Source: Phaeosaccion multiseriatum (Eukaryota > Ochrophyta, other classes). Taken from it: DNA of 64,000 nt. Where the stretch lies: assembly GCA_965112735.1 (NCBI GenBank), contig OZ218956.1, positions 496,001 to 560,000 of the forward strand, given 5' to 3'. Shown one piece after another: positions 1-11,767 of this stretch (its first letter is position 1; each line of letters starts with the position of its first letter). The position numbers were made by a program, and so were the translations under genes. The notes under the pieces were generated by a model. It was given only the letters and a program-made list of their open reading frames with translations. It searched no databases and was not told the DNA's origin.

Positions 1-344
1 GCTCACAAAAGAGCAGCACCAGCGCAAAGAGCTTCATCAACCCGTGCAGCCCCCCATACAGGCAGAGTCAATTATCCAATACAGTCAGCAATGACAAACC
101 CAGCTGTGATCTGGATGACCAACTGGGGAACTTCCAACGGTGAGACGATCTGGCGGGGAGTTCGGGGGATAATACAAGTGAGAATCCTCAGCTGAATTAG
201 CAGCGCTTTAACAAATGAAGCACCGAGCGTAGAGCTGCAGCGCTCAGGAATGGCAAGCAGGGGAATGATATCCGGAGAGAAAATGGGGGGATCTCCCGGG
301 ATCTCCCAACCGCTGCCCTCTGTACCTTGCGTTAGGTTCGACAG
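1..344. other. 5' flank of the GT41 gene
   Basis: No coding exon on either strand could be supported here. An open frame on the minus strand runs through this stretch and into the first GT41 exon, but it has no recognisable domain and is antisense to a supported gene. The segment probably holds the promoter and 5' UTR of the downstream gene; no specific motif was identified. Confidence 0.5.
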
Positions 345-1471
345 ATGAGGCCGCGGTCGGGCTTGCCAGCCCCGCTGCGCCGCGGCTTGTGGAAGAGGCT
401 GCGGCGCGGCTGGATCTCGGGCTCTGCCATTGGGCTTCTCTTTCTGGTTCTGAATCACGGCAGGGGCGTGGCCCGTGCTTTGGATGTGGATGTGGAGCTC
501 ACCAAATCCCAGGCTATTCAGCTCTATCAAAGCGGGCAGATCGCGTCTGCTATTGATCAGCTTGTTCATCTGATCGGCACTATAGAAGCAGATGCCGGTG
601 CGGGCGGGGGAGGGGCAATCGAAGCCGGGCAAGATGGCCCAGCAGCAGCAACAGCAGCAGCAGGCAGTGCGAGGGCCAGCCCCCCTTCGTCGATTGCGGA
701 CACGTACTTCACACTAGCACTCATGCTGCAGCAGCAGGGAGACTCTGCGGCCGCCATTGGCTTCTATCGAGGGGCCGTGGCGCTGGACGATGCACACGTG
801 GACGCCACGAACAACCTCGCTCTGGCCCTGGGGGAGGCGGGGGGAGAAGAGGTACGGGTCGGTCGTACGCAGGAGGGAGAGAGAGGGGATGAGAGAGGGG
901 GGATGGCAGTGGATGTGCGGGGCTCCTCTCACAGCGCTATTGTGTGCCACTGCTCCTAATGCTGCGCCTGGCATTGGTCATCGTACACTCACTCACTCTC
1001 TCACCCACTCACTCAGCCTGGGCGATGAAGATGCCACCATGTACGACACACGCCTCTCCCTGTGTCTTACTCTTGGTGGTGAGAAGACTTCTCCAGCCTC
1101 TTTACCCCTGCCCTCCCTCCCCCCCCTTACCCCGCCCGCCCCCTCTCGCGCCATCGCCCTTGTCGTTCTCCACTGAAACTCAAAGGCCGACGCAGCAGAG
1201 ATTGAAGATCTGTACCGGCGAGCGGCCCTCCTCTCTCCCGGCCACCGCTGGGCCCTCAACAACTTGGGCCTCCACCTGCTTAGGCAGCAGGGCACACGGG
1301 CACACGAGGCGGTGGAGGCCTTCCTTCTGGCCTTGGTGCACCATCCAAATGATCATGAGCTTCATTACAACGCTGCCGTGGCACTCGCTGAGCTCGGGAA
1401 CGTGGAGGCCGCAGCGGCACACTATGCCTCGGTGCTGCAGCTGGAGCCGCGGGTGAGAGAGAGAGCGAGAG

Positions 1472-1511
<40 letters not shown>

Positions 1512-4500
1512 GGAGAGAGACAGAGGGTGTCCATGCACATACGGAGTGTCAGGTGGTAGGGTTCCCAGGCATGAGGTAGCCTCAGGTGGGTCCTCTAGCC
1601 CAGTAGCGGAGCTCCACGCCCGTTTGTGGTGTGCTTGCTACTCCCTGGCTTTTTCATCTCGCATCCTCCTCCTCGCTGCAAACGGACCGTCTAATATATG
1701 AACGACCAATGCTACGCAACTTCCTCCCCCACCCTCCTCACTACTGCCGGGTCACACCACACCACACCGCAGCACATGGGAGCGATGCTGAACCTCGCGG
1801 CTCTGCACCACCGACACGGCGACCTTTCCGACGCCATTGATCACTACTCTGATGTGCTGCGCGTGTTGGAGGGCGAGGGGAGAGGGGGAGGGGGAGGGGG
1901 AGGAGGGGATAGAGCTCTCGAGGTACTCACGAGGGGAAACGTGGGCACTGCTCTGTACCAAGCGGGGCAGGCGAGAGCGGCCCTGCGGCAGCTGTTCGCA
2001 GTGCTCAGACTGCTGGAAGAGGAGGAGGAGGAGGAGGAGGAGGAGGGAGGGGAGGGTGGCGGCCACGGTACGGACTACGTCCAAACCGCCGTGGGGATAC
2101 GCAGGTCAGCATGTTGTTCTTGTTGGGGGGGGGGGGGCATAGAGAGGGGCTACCCAACTTGAGCTTCGCCTTCCTTTCCAAGGGAGCCAAGGAACCGTGC
2201 AGCCGGCCACCGGATCCCTGCACAGTCACACATCCCCTCCCCTCCCCTCCCCTCCCCTCCCTCTCATCCCTTCCCTGTTCTGACACCTCCTGGTCCATGT
2301 CCTGACACCAAGCAGGTGCCGAATCGCCATCTGTGATTGGGAGGGATGGGAGGACGCCACAATGGAGTTGGTGCGCTTGGTGGAGGAGGTGCAGCTCGCC
2401 CCACACTGCAATGCCGCCCTCAGCGCCAGCGGTAGGGGTGGGAGGGAAGAGACGGATATAGATGGGGGCGACAAAAGTAGAGGCAGTAGTCGCATACTCA
2501 CAGATACACGCACAGACGGCCCTGCTCTAGGCAGTAGCGATGGCAGCAGCACGCTCCCCTGTGCGCTCGCTGCAGGGAGGGGAGGGGACGGACCTTGGCC
2601 ATCCCTCCTTCCCTTCGACACGCTGCTGCTGCCACTGGTGCACCCCCTCTGGAGGCGCAGACTCGCGACAGTGCACTCCGCGCAGTGGGCGCACTTGGGG
2701 GAAGGGGGGGGGCAAAGTGGGCCCCAAAGTGGGCCCCAAAGTGGGCCCCGACGGAAAGGGCGTAGGCGGAAGGACAGGCAGGGGCCTCTCCTTGAACAGA
2801 TCAGGGAGGAGGAGGAGGGGGGGGGGGATGAGGGGCGGCGGCGTCGTGGGCAGCAGCCCCTGGTGGTGGGCTTCGTCGGTTACGACTTTGCGGACCACCC
2901 CACTGCGCACATGGTGGAGTGCCTCTTCCTGTGGCACCGGAGGCTGCAGCGCCTGCGGGAGGGACAAGAGCAGTTGGTGATACGGCAACAGCAGCAGTTG
3001 GTGATACAGCAGCAGGCCTTGATTCGCTACCTGGCCTACAGCTATGGGAGGGACGACGGGAGCGAAGTGCGCCTTCAGATCTCGCGCCTCAGTGACGGTT
3101 TCACTGACATGGCCCGCTGGAACCACCAAGAGGCCGCAAGTCAAATACGCAGAGACGGCGTCGCCATCTTGGTAGACCTGCAGGGCCACACACTCGGCAC
3201 TCGCACCGAGATCACTGCCCTCCGCCCGGCGCCCATCCAGGTCTCGTACCTTATATTTCCGGGCACGAGCGGGGCGCCTTTCGTTGACTACTTGCTGGCG
3301 GATAGGCACGTCGCGCCGCCGGAACATGTTCAGCACTACTCAGAGAAGCTTGTGTACATGCCCACCACATATCAGGTGTGTGTGTAATGCATGTGTATAT
3401 GCATGGGTGGGTGACCACGACTCACTGACGCGCGTCTCTCTGTCTTGTAATGTGTGCCGCGAGCAGGTGAACTGCTACGAGCGCTACAGCCTACGCCACC
3501 ACAGCGAAGGCCCTGACACTTGTCATGCCACTCATGCGTGCGGAGGGGGGGGGAGGGATACCCTTGTCCAGTCTGAGGGCACCTCCCACTCCGGAGGCGA
3601 GAAGGGTGCAACACCCACGCGAGAGCTCGAGAGGGCAAGACACGGACTGCCCTTGTCCGCTTCCTTCGTGTTTGTGAATCTCAACAAGGCCGACAAGCTG
3701 GAGCCTGCTGTGTTCGCGCTGTGGATGGACATTCTTAGGGAGGTGCGTTGCACACATACGTTGAGGAAGGGGGGGGGGAGAAGCAGGCCTTTACACCAGC
3801 TGCCTACCTATCTGCCCATCGATCTATGTATCAGTCTATCTATCGATCGATCTTCCTATCTATACATCCATCTATCTTCTATCCGTCTACCTACCTATGT
3901 ATCTATGTATCTGTCTATCTGTAAAGACCAGCTGTCTAATAGCCCCACGGCCACCCCCTTCCACTAAGAGCTCCGTCCTTGGCAGTCCGGTGGACGTTGT
4001 ATGGGCCCCGTGCTCGTTCCTCAGACACCCAAACTAACCTACATAACATGCCCCCCCCCCCCCCTCCTCGCCTCTAGGTCCCCGGTAGTGTCCTGTGGCT
4101 GCTGCAGCCCAGTCACAAGGGGGACGCTGGAGAGGCTGCCAAGGAGCACCTACACGCCGCCGCCAAGGCCCACGGGGTGCAGGCGAGTCGGCTCGTGTGG
4201 GCCCCAAGGGTACCCAAAGAGGACCACCTACGGCGCCAGGCACTGGGGGACTTGTTCCTGGACACACTTGGGTATGGGGCCCACTCTACGGCCACGGACG
4301 CGCTCAGGGGAGGGCTTCCGGTGCTTTCCATGGCAGGTAGGAGGAACCGGACTCGACTCGAGCATATAGGCACAGAGCGGAATGCAGAGGCGTAGGGGAA
4401 CAGAGCCGGACTACAAGACTGTCTACACGTAGTGTATGTGTAAAGTGTTGCGCAGGGGGGGCAAAAGCACCGTGCCGTGTTCCGAAATTCGTGCACCTCT

Positions 4501-5144
4501 GACCCCCCCTTGCGCATGTGTGTGTTTTCCTTTCTGCGTACCCCTCCTCTTCCTCTCCCTGTTGCCCCTCGTCGCTCTGTCTCCTGCTTCCTCGTCCCCC
4601 CGATCTTCCCCTCTTCTCTCCTCCCCCTCGTGCTCCTGCTCCACCAGGCGACTCGTTTGCCTCTCGAGTGGGAGTGTCCATCCTGTCGAGTAGCCCCAGC
4701 CCGCAGCACCTTTTGCTGTGCAGCAACCTTCGCGAATACCACTCCCTCGCCGTGCAGCTCGCCACCTCCAAGCAAGGCCAGCGGCTGCTCCAGACACTCC
4801 GAGAGGCCCTCTCAAGCGCAAACGCAAACTCGCCCCAGTCGCAACGGACGGAGAAGCAGCCGCAGCCACGGCGAGAACGAGAAGAAGGCAGGGGGCTGCT
4901 GTTTGATGCTTTGTCCCGCACAGTGGAGATGGACCGGGCGTTTCAAGCCATGTGGGAGGTGTATGTCGCGGCTGACGACCTCCGATACCACCGCCTCCAG
5001 CATCAGTACCACCCCCATGGCTATAGCGAGCAGTCCCCCCCTTCGCAGACGTTTGGAGTGCCCCGCGATTCGTCAGCCCCAACCCCCCCCGACCCGCACA
5101 CCCCGCACACCATGCATGTGGTGTTGGTGGGGGAGGCTCAGTAG
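345..5144 (+). CDS. O-GlcNAc-transferase-like glycosyltransferase (GT41, TPR + catalytic domain)
   Basis: Seven exons: 345-851, 1186-1452, 1773-2104, 2316-3375, 3467-3742, 4078-4336 and 4648-5144, giving 1,065 residues. The N-terminus has a basic stretch then a hydrophobic helix (GSAIGLLFLVLNHG), like a signal peptide or anchor. TPR-like helical pairs fill roughly residues 50-370, with Gly- and Glu-rich insertions. The catalytic half shows GT41 hallmarks: CDWEGWED, DHPTAHM (catalytic-region His), LRPAPIQVSYL, FPGTSGAPFVDYLLADR, HYSEKLVYMP, a Lys in NLNKADKLEP matching the essential Lys of human OGT, PGSVLWLLQP, and LDTLGYGAHSTATDAL for UDP-sugar binding. The family transfers GlcNAc (OGT/SEC) or fucose (SPY) to Ser/Thr; which sugar is used here cannot be read. 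OGTs are normally nucleocytoplasmic, so the hydrophobic leader is odd. The start is the first in-frame ATG of exon 1. All introns are GT-AG with matching phases. Confidence 0.9.
1453..1772 (+). repeat. (GA)n microsatellite in GT41 intron 2
   Basis: The donor GTGAGAGAGAG runs straight into about 70 bases of GA repeats (about 1453-1526). The remainder of the intron, ending in CACACCGCAG, is pyrimidine-rich. The repeat looks like an extension of the splice donor itself. Confidence 0.8.
3811..3921 (+). repeat. (CTAT)n-type imperfect microsatellite in GT41 intron 5
   Basis: Imperfect CTAT/CTAC/GTAT tetranucleotide repeats lie inside the intron 3743-4077, upstream of a C-run and the acceptor CTCTAG. 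Confidence 0.75.
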
Positions 5145-5806
5145 CCCAACTCGGCATCCCTAGACCTGACAACTTGTAGCTAACCGATCAGTAGCTAATC
5201 GATCAATCAATTGAGCGACATCCGCTGGGATAGATTCCCTTCTCCTCCGTACTTTACTTGCCCAACACCCAGCAGACAGAGGATGCAGCGAAGGGTCGAC
5301 TCATTGACCAGACCAGTCAGCAAGACTGCGGCCCCAATCGTCGGCGGAGAGCGACTCGCTTTCCAGGATGAAGCGACACATCTAATGGAAATTGAAAATT
5401 TATTGATGAAGCGACACATCTCCAGGGCGTCGGTGCAGTCTGCATCCTCTGGCAAGCTGCTCAAGTCCCGTACGTAATGGCACGTAACCTTCGAGGACCT
5501 GTGACAAGGAGCATGACTGCTGCGGAGCTCATTTCATCACGAACATTTCGCGAAGAAGAGAGTGGTAGAGCACTGTTCTTATCGAAACTCGATACCCTGG
5601 TAGAGGCTAAGCTAAGTGGAGGGAGGAGAGGAGGGGAGGAGGGGAAGGGTACTTTGGAGACAAATGGAAATTGAAAATTTATTCCGCCGCATGAAGCCTT
5701 CATTGACTTACGTGGCGCTTGCCGTTGGGCACTTTCGTCGAGACGTGAGATTAAAATAATAATTATTCTACCACGCGCTTCAAGAGAGAGCGTTCAAGAG
5801 GTGAAC
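5145..5806. other. Intergenic region between two plus-strand genes, with short direct repeats
   Basis: No supported gene. Short open frames at 5211-5477 and 5477-5674 have no recognisable domain. A 21-bp string (AATGGAAATTGAAAATTTATT) occurs at 5384-5404 and 5663-5683. A 17-bp string (GATGAAGCGACACATCT) flanks the first copy on both sides (5368-5384 and 5405-5421). The stretch is locally AT-rich compared with its surroundings and should contain the GT41 3' UTR and the promoter of the next gene. Confidence 0.55.
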
Positions 5807-8084
5807 ATGGTGACCGCAGTCCTGCAGCACACGGCTGCTGTTCCGCCTCTGAGCAAAGGCTCCAATCCAAGGTGCGGTCTCTCTTCCCCTGTGTTTGTCT
5901 TCCCTCTCATCTTGTGCTCCATGAATCATGCTTAAGGGTTGCCTGTTAGTAACACTCCTCCTCCCCCTCAGGACCCCCCCCTCCTCCTGGCTCATGCTGC
6001 TCCCTCATCATAAGGGTAGTACTACCAATCTCACGTTAAAACCCTTCTCCTTGTACCCATCAAAAATGCTCCAACACTTGCCGCCGTGGTGATTCCCGAT
6101 CTTTCAGGTCCGAGACGAGGGAGGAGAAAAAGGAGGAGGCGCACCAAACAAGGCTTAGGAGAAGCACCTCTCCTCGATCCCTCATCGGTATAAAGAATGT
6201 GCATCCTCTCCTTGCCTTCCGGGAGGAGCACCGGGAGCGTGCGGCGAAGGCCAAGACAGCGAAGGAGAGGGCAGCGGAGGCAGAGGCTGAGCGGGTGAAG
6301 CAGAGAGCAGCAGAGGCAGAAGCTGAGCAGGAGAGGCAGAGGGCAGCAGAGGCTGAGGCCGAGAAGGCGAAGGAGATGGCAGCAGAGGCAGAGGCCGCAG
6401 CAGCAGCGGCGGCGCTCTTCGAGGACACAGCGGAGTCCTCACAGTCCCCGACCTGCTCCAAGTTGAGGGGCACGGAGGAGGATTTGAGGGGCGCGGAGGA
6501 CACTATGGACCTCGAGATGGACGAGGAGCTGGACAGGGCCATGGAGGCTGCGGCTGCGGAGGGGAAGGGGGTTGTGGCGGTGGGCGGTGCGGCCGTCGAC
6601 CCGAGCGACCGCCTGCAGGAGGCCATCGAGAGGGCCGTGGACCTCATTTTGGACACAGAAACAGAGCCGGAGTGCGAAGCAGTTGGGGGGCAGGACAGCC
6701 TCCTAACCGCTCTGGGGGCTCATGGCGTCGCGGCGATGGTCGCCTTTCCGCTCAAGAGCGCTGATGAGAAGGGGAGCTTCTCCCCCTGTGGTGAGGGTGG
6801 AGAGTCTGCTGCGAAGACACAACAGGCTGCCAGCGGCGCCGAAGCGGGGCAGCACGTCGTAGCGCTCACCACCCAGGAGCTCGTGGTGGTGCACATTGAC
6901 TCTACACACAGCAAAGTCACCCTCCTCAACCGGATGGGCCCTGCGAACATCGAATTCGTTTATCTGCTCTTCGGTGCGGCGGTGCGGGAGGGGGGAGAGC
7001 AACCTGCCGTGGGGGCGAGGAGAGCGGACCTCTGCCTGCAGGTGAATATGGGTGTGGGGCACACGTCACTCAGGCGGGGGTACAGAGAGGCGAGGGTCCA
7101 GTAGGGAGAGGGAGGGGGGAGGAGGGGGAAGCGAAGCCACGGTGGGGGAGGTCTGCCCATTGTCTTCCGCCGATCTCACTGGGCTTCTTGATACGAGAGA
7201 GAAGCGGAGGGTGTCTTCTGTTACGCCACCTTTCCTCTCTCTCACATTCCTTTGTCTCTTGTCGCCCCCACCCCCTCCCCCCCCCCCAGACGGACGAGGG
7301 CTACCAGCGGATTGAATTCCTTAGCAATGACGACAGAGGCGCCTTCCTGGAAGGGCTCGTGGACTGGCACGAAGCAGCGACGGAGGAGTGGGAGGAGGAG
7401 CCCAAGGAGCTCGAGATGGACATGGTGAGCGAAGGGGCCCTCGATGAAGCCCTGGCCACCGCTGCTGCTGCGCTGACTAGAAAGGCCGCCATGGCTGCCG
7501 ACAAGAGCCGTCGGAGGAAGCGGCGTTTGCTCCTCACGGGTCTGCTGGGTCTGTCCACGGCCTGGGCACCCTTCTTCCCGGACGTCTTCTCGCCTCCCTC
7601 GTCTCCTACTTCGGCCATGCTTCCTCCCTCGACGGGGTCAGTAGCCTCGCTTGAGCAGGACCACGGCCAGAGGAGGCTGCTGTCTGTCATGGCCACGGGC
7701 GAGCCCTCCTCGGGCGAGACAGTTACAGTAGTTTCAAGGTCCGGACATGTGCACGAGGAGAAGTGGTCTCGGGAGCAAACACCTATCGGTGGTGAGACTG
7801 CTGCTGCTGCTGCTGCTGCGGATGCCGCTCCCTCTCCCCACAGTTTCGTTCCCAAGGTGGAGGAGGTGCCGCAGCTCCAAGAGAATTTGTTTTCCTACCT
7901 TCAAATGAAGACTCGACGGAGCGCCTGGGTCATGCAGCCCCGTCTGCAGCTCGGGGAGGAGGAGGAGGAAGGGAAGGGGGGCTCGAAGGGGGGAGGGGAT
8001 AGGCGGCAGCAGCAGCAGCAGCATACCAATGGGTTTTTCTCGTCCATGGCGCACAAGTTAAAGAGCAGCCCCGCCGTCGGATAA
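5807..8084 (+). CDS. Hypothetical coiled-coil protein, possible PH-like segment
   Basis: Three exons inferred: 5807-5871, 6108-7041 and 7290-8084, giving 597 residues. The first exon is supported by an ATG in a continuous frame and by matching splice phase (CCA-AG joined to G-TCC). Without it the long second exon has no useful ATG at its start. Residues about 50-130 form a Lys/Glu/Ala-rich heptad-like coiled coil (repeated AAEAEAE blocks). A middle segment containing ALTTQELVVVHIDSTH and, across the second intron, YQRIEFLSNDDRGAFLEGL could be a PH-like beta-sandwich, but this is speculation. The C-terminus holds a basic patch (SRRRKRRLLL), Ala and Gln runs and a Pro/Ser-rich stretch. I do not recognise the family. 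Exons 2 and 3 are well supported; exon 1 is moderately supported. Confidence 0.6.
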
Positions 8085-9203
8085 CCGACACGCGGTAGGA
8101 GAAGAAAGTAACGACAGAGAGAGAGAGAGGGGGATGGTAGACTTGCGCTTGGGCGGCTGGTCAAAGTGAGTGGTGGCCTGCGTGTGTGTGTGTGTGTGTG
8201 TGTGGGGGGGGGGGGGGAGGGGGGTGTTGGAATACACGAGGACGGCACCACTTCGGCGGCAAGGGCAGGGTGCGAGGGGGGCGGGCAGCACCCTTTGGAA
8301 GGGGTTGGCCGCTCCTCTTGCACTTGAGGACCAAGGGTGTGTTCCAAACCGCAGCAGAGAATGGATAAGTGGGTGGGTGTAAGCAGAGGAAAGAGAAGGG
8401 AACGGAAGGTAGATGTAGTGTTCGTAGTGTAGTGGATTTAGATGCGTGAGAGGGTTAGTTCGTTACGGAATCATTGGCTAATTGATACCTTGACAAGTGA
8501 CAGTTCTTCTTTGCGAAGCCGCCTCCGACTCTCCCGCCCCATTGCTTCACGTGACCCACTTCTCGCCGAGGAGAGGCTCAGGCGCCAAAGCTATGCACCT
8601 TCGAGTGCCATCCGCGTGGCGAAAAGAGCACTCGCTTCCCCCCCCGTACACGTCAAAACACACACGGTGTTTACTCCAGCCTTCTTCCAAGCTCTCTTCG
8701 AGTCTGAGAGGGAGGGAGAGGTAGCTGCTGCTGGTGCGGCATCTTCCTCATGACCTCAGCTCTCTCTGCCTCCCCGCTTTCCTCCCCCTCCCCTCTTCTC
8801 TCCGTCTCTCTCTCTCCCTCTCTCGTATGTGCTTGCCGTAGCTGTTCTCCAATGCTACTGCACTGCTCCGAGTGCCCATCCCCTCCTCTGCTCCTCTGCC
8901 TCCCGGACACCTCCTGCTGGACAGGTGAGCAGACCACGAAGCAGCCAAGTTGAGCGCCCCTGCTCGCCCCTCAGCCCCCCCCCACTCTGTCCACGAGCTG
9001 TATGGTGCAGTGTTGTTGACCGAGAGCACACGACGGGCGTCCTTCTCCTACATGCGGTCTCGGTTAAGCGTGGCACACCTCAGCTCATGGACAAAGAGGG
9101 GAGAAGGCAGAGCGGAGCCAAGCCACGAGCAGGGCCCACTTGACTACGTACACCTTCAGACCGTTACACCGTTACATCGCACTATGGCACGAGGAGGTGC
9201 CGC
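8085..9203. other. Convergent intergenic region with (GT)n tract
   Basis: It lies between the 3' ends of a plus-strand and a minus-strand gene. It has a (GT)n run at about 8181-8203 followed by a G-run, and a long pyrimidine tract at about 8756-8825. A 103-residue open frame at 8442-8753 (+) starts with ATG but has no recognisable domain and no splice partners I could support. Nothing else was identified. Confidence 0.5.
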
Positions 9204-10986
9204 TCAGAAGGCAGAAGACAGGCGCTTCACCCTTCTCTCGAAGGCCTTGCGGTGGTCGCTCCTTCCCCCATACTTCTTGATAACGTCGTCTCTGTCTTGT
9301 CCTTCTGTGACAACGGCGGGCCCCGCAACAGTCCCCTTCGAGTCGCTGTGATTCGGCGCGACAGCCCCTCCTCGTCCTCGCCATCCACTGCCATCCCCTC
9401 CTCCTCCTCTTCCTCCCTGCCTGCTGCGGATGGTACTGATAGTGCGAGTGCCGGTGCTGCGCGGCGCTGAGGCCACGCCTTCTTTGTCCGTTGCAGCGAC
9501 GCTGTGCTTCCCCTTCCCCTTCCTACTTGCGGCACCCCTGCTCCTCGCCAGGGTCACCGGTGCTTGAGGCGCAAGCGGGGAAGAAGGCTGTAACGGAGAG
9601 GTGGCGGCTCCCTGCTGCTCCCACCACTTGTGCGAGGTTTCCGCGTGAAGCAGCTGCTCCACCTTGCGGTCGCTGCTCACCTGCGGTCCTCAGGCCAGAC
9701 GCACCGCCCAGAGAGGACAGACAGAGCAGAGAGGGCAGAGAGGTCAATTGATGAGTAGCCATCGAACACAGAGAGACGGCGAGCAGCAAGGCGCACCGTA
9801 CACATTATACTTGGCCTAAGGAGCCCCTCCCACCTCCTCTGCAGACAGGACAGAGCAGCGGCCGTACCTCGTGCTGGTGGGCGTTGTATTCCTCCTGCTC
9901 AGCGACGATGGCGTCGTCCGGGTCGTCTCCGTAGCCGCACCCCCACACGCCCTCCACATCTTCCTCCTCTTCCTCCTGCTCGTCCTCCTCCTCCTCCTCC
10001 TCCTGCTCCTCCTCCTGCTCCTCTTCCTGCTCCTCTTCCTGCTCCTCCTCCTCTCCCTCTTCCCCCTCCTCCTCCTCCTCATTCCTGCGCTTCTTCCCCT
10101 GCCGGGCGGCCGCAGCAGACGCGCCGCCGCCATCAGATCCGTCTGCGCCGCCCCTCTTCCTCCTCCCTTTACTGCTTCCCCTCACCCCTGCCCCCTTCTT
10201 GACGGCCTCCTTAGCCCCCCTTCGCGCCCCCCTTCTTGTGGATCGGGCTGCCGCTTTGCTTGCCCCCCACCCCTCCTCGTCATCCATAGTGCCTTCGCTA
10301 TCTTGCGTGCTACTATCCTCCCCACCGTCGGGCTCCTTCCGCCTGGAGATCCTGGCCTTCGAAGGCGTGCCCCCCTTTCCAATTCCCTTCCCTTTCCCCT
10401 TCCCCCTAGCCGCCACTGCTGGTTTCTTCTTTCCCGCCTCTCCGCCGGGAGCAAAGCCACTGTCATCGGTCTCCTCCTCCTCCTCCTCCTCCTCCTCGCC
10501 TTCCACCTCCTCCTCGTTCTCTGCCTCCTCTCCGCTATCATGTACCCGCTTTTTCTTGATGCTCTTCTGTCTGTGCTCCTGCTGCTGCGCTAAAGCCTTC
10601 CACGTGCTCTTGCTCTTCCCCCGCTCCTTCTCCTCACGCTCGCCTTGCTCCTCTTCGTCCTGCTCCTCGAAGACGGCATCCTTAAAGACGGAGTCCTCGC
10701 TCTCTTCGTGCCCGTCGTATCCCGGATCATGTTCCAGAGGAGCACCTCCTGGGTTGGGAGGCTCTTTCTTTACTTTCTTGCTCCCGCGCTTTCCACCCCC
10801 AGCAGCCCTTCCACCATATCCCCTGTCTTCCTCTGCTTCGCGCCCCTTTCTCTTCCCCGGCCGCTGAGGCTGCTTCTGCTTCTTGTCCAGGACGGATGGC
10901 GCGTCGACCATCCGTGTTCTGCTTACAGCGAGCAGCCCTTGACGTGGCTTCCGAGAACGAGGGCTCCTCCTCAGATGATGCTCCAT
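9204..10986 (-). CDS. Acidic/basic low-complexity protein, probably nuclear
   Basis: Two exons on the minus strand: 10986-9868 and 9680-9204, joined in phase 0 (GAG|GTACGG donor, ACCGCAG acceptor), giving 531 residues. The first exon begins with ATG and encodes alternating basic clusters (KKQKQPQRPGKRKGRE, SRRKE, STRRGARRGAKEAVKK) and long Glu/Asp runs, including a Glu/Gln tract near residues 290-340. Such composition is typical of chromatin or nucleolar proteins; several clusters could be nuclear localisation signals. Exon 2 starts with an uncharged-to-charged helix (DRKVEQLLHAETSHKWWEQQ) and ends in a basic tail. No enzyme motif was seen. A Cys pair just past the donor belongs to the intron if the splice is right. 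The family is not recognised. Confidence 0.6.
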
Positions 10987-11767
10987 TTTTACTTCAACCT
11001 TTGTTCCGCCGGTCCGTTCTCTTCAGGACAAGGGCCCCCTTGCCTTGCTTCCCGAGATTATTATGTCACCTCCTCCCTTCTCGCTCCTCACTAAAGGGAT
11101 GGGGGTGCATCCACTGCCTCGGTTCGCTCGGCGGGAACAAGGGCGAATAATCCGAAACTCACACTCACACCATCCGTTTGCGATTCTCGATTGTGGGAAA
11201 ATCGATGATCACGGAGTAGACGCTCAGGAGAGAGGGAGAGAGAAAGCTGCGCTTACTCCACACGTTAAGGAATGTGAGATGGCTGTCAAGTAGCAACGGC
11301 CTGCTCACCAAACTTGACTTTGATGCCTTCTCTCTCTCTTTCCCCTTTTGCCTTTGGACCCGTATTGGAGCTCTGTTTGTCTACAGAGTAGTACTTCGTA
11401 TTGCTCACCTGTCCTTGTCCTCGTGCCGTAGGTCTCCCTTGAGCGTGGCTGCTTCTTTAACGCGCTGCTGTGACCCAACTTCTTCATCAAACCCGCCCTT
11501 CGACCCCCCCCCCACAAAGGAATAGAGAACACGCCGCAGGGGAGGGATCCAAGGCAAATGTGAGCGTGCGAGAGACACGCTTGAATGCAAAGTATTTGAA
11601 GTGCCTGAGCAGCCGCAGTTGAGAAGCTCCATCTTGGCGGTTGCGGACGTACAGGGAGAGAGAGAGAGCAGAATAGAAAGAGGGGATTTCGGAAGGCCCT
11701 TGGGTGAAGCGCAGTGGCAGGAGCAGGAGAAGCAGCAGGCACTTGGAGCAGCGGGTGAAACGCCACC
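10987..11767. promoter_or_regulatory. Divergent intergenic region, presumed bidirectional promoter
   Basis: 781 bases separate the ATG of the minus-strand acidic protein from the ATG of the plus-strand helical-repeat protein. Short open frames are present on both strands but none is convincing. A shared promoter is inferred only from geometry; I identified no core promoter element. Confidence 0.45.

Noticed and set aside
8442-8753. 103-residue plus-strand frame starting with ATG
   Set aside because: Could be a small gene, but it has no recognisable motif, no splice partners and lies in a convergent intergenic region; not enough support.
9871-10593. Plus-strand frame with long Leu runs that looks like a membrane protein
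   Set aside because: It is the complement of the Glu-rich tract of the minus-strand nuclear-type protein; the Leu runs come from CTC/CTT triplets opposite GAG/GAA.
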